Shown here: positions 1 to 5,063 of the stretch, piece after piece
Layout of the letters: the number at the start of each line of letters is the position of its first letter
How positions within the stretch are numbered: the first letter of the stretch is position 1
Notes under the pieces: model-generated
The model's database searches: none
What the model was told of the DNA's origin: nothing
Seen by the model: only the letters and a program-made list of their open reading frames with translations
Source of the DNA: Gemmataceae bacterium
Lineage (GTDB): Bacteria; Planctomycetota; Planctomycetia; Gemmatales; Gemmataceae
Assembly (NCBI GenBank): GCA_947490035.1
Contig: CANLGS010000091.1
Coordinates: 1-9,397, forward strand
Length of the DNA: 9,397 nucleotides
Direction of reading: 5' to 3'
Made by a program: the position numbers and the translations under genes

Positions 1-618
1 CGGAAGTTGCTCGTCGCCCCGGCGCGGCTCCAGATTCAGATGATCGAGAAGATCGACCGCGAGGCCGCGAACCAGAAGGCCGGCAAGCCGTCGCGCCTGC
101 TCGTGAAAGTGAACGGCATCTTGGAGCCGGCGGTGGTGAAGGCGCTGTACCGCGCGAGTCAGGCCGGGGTGAAGATCGACATGGCGTGTCGCGGGATTTG
201 TTCGCTGCGGCCGGGCGTGCCGGGCGTGAGCGAGAACATCCGCGTCATCTCGGTCGTGGACCGGTTCCTCGAACACAGCCGCATCTTCTACTTCGAGAAC
301 GGCGGCAACCCGGAAGTGTACGTCGGCAGCGCCGACTGGATGGACCGCAACCTGAGCCGACGTGTAGAAGTGGTGTTCCCGATCGAACAACCCGACTTGA
401 AGCAGCGCGTTATCGACTTGCTTCGGATGACGCTGGCGGACACCGCGAAGGCGCGCGAACTAATGCCGAACGGCCGCTACCGGCGCGTGATGCCCGCGGA
501 GGGTCAACCGCCGCTGCGGAGCCAGACGCGGTTTTTGGAGCAGGCGAACGAACCGCCGGCCCCGCCGCCGACCACGGCCGCCGCGCCGAAGACCGTCCGC
601 CGCACCAAGCGCAGATAG
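1..618 (+). CDS. ppk1: Polyphosphate kinase 1, C-terminal part (5' truncated by window edge)
   Basis: PPK1 reversibly transfers the terminal phosphate of ATP onto inorganic polyphosphate. The reading frame is open to the left edge, so the true start is outside; the first visible residues are R-K-L-L-V-A-P. About 205 residues of the C-terminal phospholipase-D-like half are visible. Recognisable blocks are DREAANQ, the ACRGICSLRPG segment, the RFLEHSRI block, FENGG and SADWMDRN. The His of RFLEHSRI (nt 274-276) aligns with the second active-site histidine of the family, probably E. coli His592. The first, phosphorylated His would lie upstream of the window. After the conserved RRVEVVFPI region the protein ends in a Pro/Ala-rich, basic tail of about 40 residues that the E. 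coli enzyme lacks. The TAG stop (616-618) and the last two Arg codons fall inside the extended end of a repeat. The gene converges on the small lipoprotein gene. Family identification is secure from motif order. Confidence 0.95.
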   Translation, partial: RKLLVAPARLQIQMIEKIDREAANQKAGKPSRLLVKVNGILEPAVVKALYRASQAGVKIDMACRGICSLRPGVPGVSENIRVISVVDRFLEHSRIFYFENGGNPEVYVGSADWMDRNLSRRVEVVFPIEQPDLKQRVIDLLRMTLADTAKARELMPNGRYRRVMPAEGQPPLRSQTRFLEQANEPPAPPPTTAAAPKTVRRTKRR

Positions 619-701
619 TAGTCATCACGCTCCGCGTGATGTCCGCGCTGCGGTAAGCACCAGCAAAGGCGACATCACGCGGAGCGTGATGACTACACTC
701 A
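611..701. repeat. REP-like inverted pair (family A, copy 1) between convergent genes
   Basis: A 24-nt unit at 618-641 has a GTAGT tail, a CATCACGC stem arm, a TCC loop and a GCGTGATG arm. Its exact reverse complement is at 673-696, with 31 nt between. Each unit can form an 8-bp hairpin on its own, or the two can pair as a 24-bp stem. The match to the copies near 1171-1369 extends outward: GCAGAT precedes the left unit (611-616) and ACTCA closes the right one (697-701). The pair lies between two convergent stop codons, so it may end transcription from both sides, although there is no U-tract. Confidence 0.9.
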
Positions 702-896
702 GTTGCCCGGCGGGATCGGCTTCGTGGCGGGCGCCGCGGGCGCGGCGACCGGCGCCGCCGGGTGCGGGTTCGTCGGGCCGGCAATTGGGTAGTCGCTGGG
801 GTTGTACCCGCAGTCGCACTTGCCGCCGATGTGCTGGCAGCCGAGCGCCGCGACCAGCGCGGCGAGAACAGACATCAACGCGATGTATCGGCGCAT
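699..896 (-). CDS. Small putative lipoprotein (65 aa), Pro/Ala-rich
   Basis: The 65-residue product starts MRRYIALMSVL, with two Arg followed by a hydrophobic stretch that ends ALGC. This reads as a lipoprotein signal with the lipidated Cys at residue 20. The -3 Ala is weaker than the usual Leu. The mature part would be about 46 residues: a short Cys-containing head (CQHIGGKCDCG, Cys 20, 27 and 29) and a low-complexity Pro/Ala/Thr tail ending PPGN. Such tiny 'GCQH' lipoproteins are, from memory, common in Gemmata-type genomes and have no assigned function. The frame stays open upstream to about 1017. I chose the ATG at 896 because the signal peptide begins there and the upstream codons look like untranslated sequence. 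No strong Shine-Dalgarno precedes it. The TGA stop (699-701) lies in the outer end of the neighbouring repeat. The gene could be spurious; the signal peptide is the main support. Confidence 0.6.
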   Translation of the reverse strand: MRRYIALMSVLAALVAALGCQHIGGKCDCGYNPSDYPIAGPTNPHPAAPVAAPAAPATKPIPPGN

Positions 897-1170
897 GACC
901 GTTACCGTCCGTGGCTTGGTGTCGAAAAAAGGAAGACCGGTCGCCCTCACGGCCGCCGCCGGGGAGGACACCGGGAAGGTGCCCAACCCCGACGGCAGCA
1001 CGGGAGGGTGAACGCACTAACGGCCCGCTTCCGTGCGCGAACCGCCAGCGGCCGGGTGGGTGTTGGACTCCGCCGCTACCGCACCCGACGCCGTTTATAT
1101 CGGACGCCGGAATTGGCCCGGTTCACTCGTTTCCTCCGAACCACGCGGTTTCTCGCAACTCCCCTGCCGG
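897..1170. other. Gap upstream of the lipoprotein gene, no convincing gene
   Basis: About 270 bp lie between the lipoprotein start and the repeat cluster. Short open frames exist on both strands but show no recognisable protein. On the minus strand a -10-like TATAAA (plus-strand TTTATA, 1094-1099) stands out in otherwise GC-rich sequence. It has no good -35 hexamer at 16-18 bp and would leave a leader of about 190 nt. I see no terminator or RNA gene. Confidence 0.5.
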
Positions 1171-1399
1171 GCAGATTGTAGTCATCACGCTCCGCGTGAT
1201 GGTCTTTTCGGAGTTCCGCGAAGCTCGTTCGCGCTGCGGCATCACGCGGAGCGTGATGGTCTTTTCGGAGGGCAGATTGTAGTCATCACGCTCCGCGTGA
1301 TGGTCTTTTCGGAGTTCCGCGAAGCTCGTTCGTGCCGCGGCATCACGCGGAGCGTGATGACTACACTCAAAGCAGCATCACGCGGAGCGAGATGACTAC
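1171..1399. repeat. REP-like cluster (family A): two inverted pairs in a 101-bp tandem duplication plus one solitary unit
   Basis: Forward units at 1178-1201 and 1279-1302 are identical to the unit at 618-641. Inverted units are at 1240-1258 (without the outer ACTAC tail), 1341-1364 (complete) and 1376-1399 (one T-to-A change in the stem). Segment 1171-1258 recurs at 1272-1359 with a period of 101 bp and only two base differences, at the CGCTGC/TGCCGC step. The loop of each duplicated pair carries GGTCTTTTCGGAG, and a further copy of that text follows the 1240-1258 unit. The loop here is 38 nt, against 31 nt in the pair after ppk1. Confidence 0.9.
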
Positions 1400-1402
1400 A
1401 AT
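1397..1402 (+). promoter_or_regulatory. Possible -10 element (TACAAT) at the repeat edge
   Basis: TACAAT matches 5 of 6 bases of the sigma-70 -10 consensus. It ends six bases before the ATG at 1409, so transcription would begin at or next to the start codon. The first three bases are the end of the last REP-like unit and the other three come from flanking sequence. No good -35 hexamer is seen at 16-18 bp. No Shine-Dalgarno precedes the gene, which fits a leaderless mRNA. Confidence 0.35.
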
Positions 1403-1408
1403 GGCGAC

Positions 1409-2095
1409 ATGGACGCCATCATCCTCGCAGCCGGCAAAGGCACCCGGCTTCGCCCGCACACCGAAACCGTTCCCAAGCCGCTGCTCGACGTGCAGGGGCG
1501 GCCCATCCTCGACTGGATCGTCGGCGCGCTGCCGCCGGTCGAGCGCCTCGTGGTGGTGGTCAACTACCTCGCGGAGCAGATCGAAGACTACCTCGCGAAG
1601 CAGACGCACGTGACGAACTGGACGACCGTGCGGCAGACGGAACCGCGCGGCACCGGCGACGCACTCATGAGTTGCAAAGGTGTGGTGAACTCGGATCGCG
1701 TGATGGTCCTCAACGGCGACGACCTGATCGGCCGCGCCGACCTCGCGCGGCTCGCGGCCGTGCCGATGGGTATTCTCACGCACACCGTAATGGAACCGGA
1801 ACACTACGGCATCATCTTCCAGAACGAAGACGGCACGCTGAAGCAGGTTGTCGAGAAGCCGCAGGGACTGGTGCCGCCGCGGTTGGCGAACATCGGCGGC
1901 TACATGTTCCAGAAAGAGGTGTTCAATCTCACCCTGCCCTTGTCGCCGCGGAACGAGTACGAGATCACGGACGCGGTGAGCCAACTCGCCGCGACCGGCC
2001 CGTTCCGCGTGGTGGCCGCGCGCTACTGGCTGCCCATCGGCACCGTCGAGCAGTGGACCGCGGCGCAGACGGCCGACGTGAGCGCCGCGAAGTGA
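1409..2095 (+). CDS. Sugar-1-phosphate nucleotidyltransferase (NTP_transferase family), stand-alone domain
   Basis: The 228-residue protein is a single Rossmann-like nucleotidyltransferase domain, expected to join an NTP and a sugar-1-phosphate into an NDP-sugar plus pyrophosphate in the cytosol. The N-terminal signature LAAGKGTRLRP (residues 6-16), with PK at 22-23, binds the nucleotide phosphates. GTGDAL (81-86) and NGDD (102-105, with the likely metal-binding Asp 104) follow. Then come VVEKP (147-151), the NIGGYMF strand (161-167), NEYEITDA (182-189) and a terminal W-x-P-I-G-T (207-212). The EITDA block resembles GlmU and UDP-glucose pyrophosphorylases. There is no C-terminal left-handed beta-helix, so it is not full-length GlmU. 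At this size it resembles MurU-type or other single-domain enzymes. The base and sugar cannot be told from sequence alone. The start at 1409 gives the complete signature; an ATG at 1401 is in another frame. The gene converges on recN. Confidence 0.9.
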   Translation: MDAIILAAGKGTRLRPHTETVPKPLLDVQGRPILDWIVGALPPVERLVVVVNYLAEQIEDYLAKQTHVTNWTTVRQTEPRGTGDALMSCKGVVNSDRVMVLNGDDLIGRADLARLAAVPMGILTHTVMEPEHYGIIFQNEDGTLKQVVEKPQGLVPPRLANIGGYMFQKEVFNLTLPLSPRNEYEITDAVSQLAATGPFRVVAARYWLPIGTVEQWTAAQTADVSAAK

Positions 2096-2135
2096 CGCGG
2101 GGCGGAGTGGCATTTCGCGCCACTCTCACCCCGCG
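2096..2135. terminator. Bidirectional hairpin between convergent genes
   Basis: CGCGGGG (2096-2102) pairs with CCCCGCG (2129-2135), and GAGTGGC (2105-2111) pairs with GCCACTC (2119-2125). A small internal loop separates the two stems, and a 7-nt loop closes the hairpin. It begins directly after the nucleotidyltransferase stop and contains the recN stop codon (2126-2128) in the internal loop. Both convergent transcripts would form it. No T-run follows on either strand, so it is not a textbook intrinsic terminator. Confidence 0.6.
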
Positions 2136-3835
2136 CGTTGCATCTCGGCCGCTTTCAGCATCTCCGCGGCTTCCTTGCGCGTCGTCTCGCTGCGCGATTC
2201 GCCGCGGAGCATCAGCGCCAACTCCTCCACGCGGCTCTCGTCCGTTATCAGTTGCGTGATCGTCGTCGCGGTGCGCTTCGTCGTGGACTCCTTACGGATC
2301 GTCCACTGGTACGCCGCGTAGCTCGCGACCTGCGGTAAGTGCGTCACGCACAACACCTGATGCGACTTGCCCAGCGCCGCGAGCTTCTGGCCGAGCACGT
2401 CGCCCAAGCGCCCGCCGACGTTCGCGTCGATCTCGTCGAACACCACCAGCGTGCGAACCGGGTCGTGAGCCGCGAGCACGGTCTTCAGCGCCAACATGGT
2501 GCGCGACAGTTCGCCGCCGCTCGCGACCTTGCGCAGCGGGCGCGCCGGCTCGCCGGGGTTGGCCGTGAGGATCAGTTCGAGTTGGTCGATGCCGGCCGCG
2601 GGCACGTCGCCCGCCATCGGATCATCGGGAAGCGCGATCAGTTCAATCGCCGCGTCGAGCTTCGCCCTCGGCATACCCAGATCGGAGAGGTGTACCTGCG
2701 CGTCGGCCGCGAGCTTCTTCGCGACCTTCGCCCGGCCTTTGCTCAAGGTGTTGGCCGCGTTCTTCATCTCGGTGTAAGCCGCGCGCAAGCGCGTGTCGAT
2801 GCCGCTCAGGTCGTCTTCCTGCTTCTGAAGTTCGGTCTCCTTCGCGTCGAGCGTGTCGCGGTACGCAAGCAGTTCGTCCGGCGTTTTGCCGTAGCGCTGC
2901 TGAAGTTTCTTGAGCAGCGCGATGCGCTTTTCGACCTCTTCGAGCCGGTCGGGGTCGGCCTCGAAACGCTCCGCGAGGTCGCGACAGGTGTCCGCGAGGT
3001 CTTCGATTTCGGGACGCAACGCGTCGAGGCGCTGACTCACCTCCGCGAGCTTCGGGTCGAACGACGCCCACTTGTGCGCGTCCTTGATGAGCCGTCCCAG
3101 CACCTCGGACACGGCCCCGTCGTCATCGACGAGTCGCGACGCGACGCCGCTTGTGAACTGCGCGAGGCTTTGCGCGTGAATCAGGCGCTCGCGCTCTTTC
3201 GCCAGTGACGGCAGTTCGCCCGGCGTGAGCTTCGCGTTGTCCAGGTCTTCGCGCTCGAAACGGACGAGAGCGAGTTCGCGCTGCCGCGCGGCCTTCGCGT
3301 CGGACAGCCCCTTGAACTGCGCACGCAGTTCGCGCACGCGGTCGGCCTTCTCGACGTACTTCGTGCGCAGGTCGGTGAGCTTGCCGAAGGCGTCGAGCAG
3401 TTCGAGTTGGTACGCGGGTTGAAGGAGCGAGTAGCTTTCGCGCTGGCCGTGAACGTCCACGAGCATTTCACCGATGCGCCGGAGTGTGGCAACCGCGACC
3501 GGTACGTCGTTCACCAGCGCCGAACTGCGGCCGGAGCGCGACAGCCGCCGCGTCAGGATGAGGTCGTCCTCTTCAAATGCGGTTTGCAGAACTTCGGCGG
3601 CGGCCTCGCGCTGTTCGGCGCGAGTCAGCTCGAACCGGCCGGTGACGCGGAGTTCGTCCGCCCCGGTGCGGATCAGATCGGCGCTGCCGCGCTCGCCGAG
3701 GAGTAGGCCGAGCGCGCCCAAAAGGAGCGACTTGCCGGCCCCGGTTTCGCCGGTCCAGGCGCAGAAACCGGAGTGCAACTCGACGCGCACGTCTTCGATG
3801 AGCGCCAGATTTTGGACGGAGAGTTCGCGGAGCAT
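2126..3835 (-). CDS. recN: DNA repair protein RecN (SMC-like ATPase)
   Basis: RecN is an SMC-family ATPase that acts at double-strand breaks in recombinational repair. The 569-residue length is typical. The N-terminal head has the family opening (LRELSVQNLALIEDV) and a Walker A GETGAGKS (29-36). HGQRE (129-133) matches the HGQHE block after the first head segment. The middle third (about 150-380) is rich in Glu, Lys, Arg and Leu, as expected for the coiled-coil arms. The C-terminal head carries the ABC signature SGGELSR (439-445), Walker B LVVFDEID (463-470) and the His-loop CVTHLPQVASYA (His 499). All ATPase motifs are present, so the gene looks intact. It starts at the ATG at 3835, which gives the standard N-terminus. 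No Shine-Dalgarno precedes it, but a promoter-like pair lies close upstream. It is the last gene of the leftward run. Confidence 0.97.
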   Translation of the reverse strand: MLRELSVQNLALIEDVRVELHSGFCAWTGETGAGKSLLLGALGLLLGERGSADLIRTGADELRVTGRFELTRAEQREAAAEVLQTAFEEDDLILTRRLSRSGRSSALVNDVPVAVATLRRIGEMLVDVHGQRESYSLLQPAYQLELLDAFGKLTDLRTKYVEKADRVRELRAQFKGLSDAKAARQRELALVRFEREDLDNAKLTPGELPSLAKERERLIHAQSLAQFTSGVASRLVDDDGAVSEVLGRLIKDAHKWASFDPKLAEVSQRLDALRPEIEDLADTCRDLAERFEADPDRLEEVEKRIALLKKLQQRYGKTPDELLAYRDTLDAKETELQKQEDDLSGIDTRLRAAYTEMKNAANTLSKGRAKVAKKLAADAQVHLSDLGMPRAKLDAAIELIALPDDPMAGDVPAAGIDQLELILTANPGEPARPLRKVASGGELSRTMLALKTVLAAHDPVRTLVVFDEIDANVGGRLGDVLGQKLAALGKSHQVLCVTHLPQVASYAAYQWTIRKESTTKRTATTITQLITDESRVEELALMLRGESRSETTRKEAAEMLKAAEMQRAG

Positions 3836-3841
3836 ACCGCA

Positions 3842-3870
3842 ATAGTACGCTCGGCCCGCGACCGGGTGAA
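3842..3870 (-). promoter_or_regulatory. Possible promoter for a leaderless recN mRNA
   Basis: On the minus strand TTCACC (3870-3865) and TACTAT (3847-3842) are separated by 17 bp. Each matches the sigma-70 consensus at four of six positions. The -10 ends six bases before the recN ATG, so the start point would fall on or beside the start codon. The absence of a Shine-Dalgarno supports this. No LexA-type operator was recognised. Confidence 0.35.
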
Positions 3871-3876
3871 GGTGAG

Positions 3877-4107
3877 TCAGTAGGCTGCTGGCGCGACGTT
3901 GCCAGCCGAGGCCGGCACGGCCGGGCGCTTGAAGACGAGCAGGATCACGTCCTGTTCCGCTTCGGCGTTGTGGTACACCGTGGACGAGACGAGTTCCCAG
4001 CCGTCGGCGCCGAGCTGGTTGAGCGCGGCTTCCAGGTCGCCCGCGCCGGAGTCGTCACCCAACCCGCGGGTGATGAACTGTGCCGTCGTGTACTGCCACT
4101 TGGTCAT
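3877..4107 (-). CDS. DUF4177 domain mini-protein (76 aa)
   Basis: The 76-residue product has the DUF4177 pattern: an aromatic N-terminal strand (KWQYTTAQFI), a helix LEAALNQLGADGWELVSS (25-42) with the diagnostic G-x-x-G-W-E-L-V block, and a final strand ending LLVFKRP (56-62). A short Pro/Ala-rich tail (AVPASAGNVAPAAY) follows. The family has no established biochemical function. No signal peptide or membrane segment is visible, so it is probably cytosolic. The ATG at 4107 is chosen because the domain begins at once and the upstream sequence is repeat-like. There is no Shine-Dalgarno. It lies 41 bp upstream of recN and 77 bp downstream of the zinc-ribbon gene, in the same direction, so co-transcription with either is possible but unproven. 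Confidence 0.85.
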   Translation of the reverse strand: MTKWQYTTAQFITRGLGDDSGAGDLEAALNQLGADGWELVSSTVYHNAEAEQDVILLVFKRPAVPASAGNVAPAAY

Positions 4108-4108
4108 G

Positions 4109-4136
4109 GTGTTTCGTGTTGGGTACTGGGTGTTCG
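4109..4136. repeat. Four degenerate heptamers abutting the DUF4177 start codon
   Basis: Read on the plus strand, GTGTTTC, GTGTTGG, GTACTGG and GTGTTCG follow one another without gaps. All begin with GT. They sit one base upstream of the gene's ATG and occupy the place of a ribosome-binding site. The pattern recalls the short tandemly repeated heptamers (STRR type) known from filamentous cyanobacteria. Confidence 0.55.
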
Positions 4137-4184
4137 CGCTCCCCTGCGCGGACTCCGGGTCGCGGCTAACCGAAATGCGAAACG

Positions 4185-4886
4185 TCACTCCACGGGGTAC
4201 TGCATCCGGCCGCAGGTGGCGCAGGTGCGGAAGACGCCGCTGCGCAGCACGTTGAACTGCACCTCGGTCATGCTCGTGCGGCACGCCTGACACACGCGGG
4301 CCTTCGTCGCGGCCAGCGCGTCCGGCCCCTTCGCCTTCACGATGCTGTCGTAGGTCCGCTTCACGTCCGGCGGCAGCGTCGCCTCGCGCTCGGCCAACTC
4401 GACGGTACACGCCTCCTGATCCGCCTTCATGCCCGCCAACCGCTCCGCGGCTTCGACCTGAAACTCCTTGAAGTCCGCTTGCGCCTGTTTCCACGTCTGC
4501 TCGACCGTCGGGATCGCGGCGGTCTTCTCCTCCAGTTCCATGATGGTCGCGAGGATCGCGTCTTCCGTTTCGCCCTTCTTGGTCTGCGCCATCTCGATCT
4601 CGTGCTTCTTCGCCACGTACTCCTTCTGCACGCCCATGCCCGTCAGTTGCTCCTCCAATTTCGCGAGCCGCGTATCGGCCTGCTTCAGCGTCCCTTCGTC
4701 CTCGCGCTGCTTCAGTTTCAGTTTGGTGATGGAATCGTGGTGGTCCTTGTGTGCCTGTCGCGCGGCTTCGAGTTCGTCCTGATGGTCTTGAAGCACGCGC
4801 GGCCCGCGGTCGATCTCGGCTTGCAGATTGCGGAGGTGAACGCGAAGCCGATGGCACTCGCGCAGAGCGGACGTGACGGACGACAT
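4185..4886 (-). CDS. C4-type zinc-ribbon coiled-coil protein (COG1579 / zf-RING_7 family)
   Basis: The 233-residue protein is mostly a long, charged coiled coil (about residues 8-165, with many Glu, Lys and Gln and a heptad-like spacing). It ends in a compact zinc ribbon with two CxxC pairs: CQAC (Cys 199, 202) and CATC (Cys 222, 225). This layout is that of the COG1579 family, which includes the Helicobacter HP0958/FlgZ and chlamydial CdsZ proteins. Those act in flagellar or mRNA control and in division, respectively; the role here is unknown. An upstream in-frame ATG at 4907 would add seven residues. The ATG at 4886 is preferred because AGGGGG lies just upstream at Shine-Dalgarno distance and nothing similar precedes 4907. 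A -10-like TACAAT covers 4906-4911, overlapping that ATG. The gene lies downstream of rpoD in the same direction but is separated from it by a large foldback. Confidence 0.88.
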   Translation of the reverse strand: MSSVTSALRECHRLRVHLRNLQAEIDRGPRVLQDHQDELEAARQAHKDHHDSITKLKLKQREDEGTLKQADTRLAKLEEQLTGMGVQKEYVAKKHEIEMAQTKKGETEDAILATIMELEEKTAAIPTVEQTWKQAQADFKEFQVEAAERLAGMKADQEACTVELAEREATLPPDVKRTYDSIVKAKGPDALAATKARVCQACRTSMTEVQFNVLRSGVFRTCATCGRMQYPVE

Positions 4887-4905
4887 GGAAGCCCCCTTTG
4901 GGAGC

Positions 4906-4911
4906 ATTGTA
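4906..4911 (-). promoter_or_regulatory. Possible -10 element (TACAAT) of the zinc-ribbon gene
   Basis: TACAAT on the minus strand matches the -10 consensus at five of six positions. A start near 4899 would give a leader of about 13 nt containing the AGGGGG ribosome-binding site. The -35 position would fall in the left arm of the foldback (TTCTTC at 17 bp, a poor match). It would make the gene independent of rpoD. Confidence 0.35.
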
Positions 4912-4920
4912 AGCAGCGGA

Positions 4921-5055
4921 GGGTGGAAGAAGAAAGAGCCGCAGATAACGCAGAAGAACGCAGATTAAAGCCAGGAGACAGAGTTCTTCAAAACACTCCT
5001 GTCTTCTGCCTTGATCTGCGTTCTTCTGCGTTATCTGCGGCTCTTTCTTCCACCC
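4921..5055. repeat. Large foldback with ~42-bp arms between rpoD and the zinc-ribbon gene
   Basis: The left arm (4921-4965) is the exact reverse complement of the right arm (5014-5055), apart from a 3-nt AAG insertion in the left arm. Imperfect pairing continues inward (CCAGGAGACAG against CTGTCTTCTGCC), leaving a small apical loop. The arms contain three approximate 10-mers beginning CGCAGA. The element begins 8 bp after the rpoD stop, so any rpoD read-through RNA would fold into a very long hairpin. Similar CGCAGATAACGCAGA text is, from memory, widespread between genes in planctomycetes and other bacteria. Confidence 0.92.
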
Positions 5056-5063
5056 TATCCTTC

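Noticed and set aside
932..944. A 13-base match (GAAGACCGGTCGC) to the right arm of family B
   Set aside because: The match stops before the TCC loop and has no second half. In GC-rich sequence with self-complementary GACCGGTC it may be chance.
1171..1399. Regularly spaced repeats resembling a CRISPR array
   Set aside because: Units alternate in orientation, the 'spacers' are themselves duplicated, and no cas gene is present. This is a REP-like cluster.
2339..3208. A 289-codon plus-strand frame inside recN
   Set aside because: It is the antisense shadow of recN with no recognisable motif.
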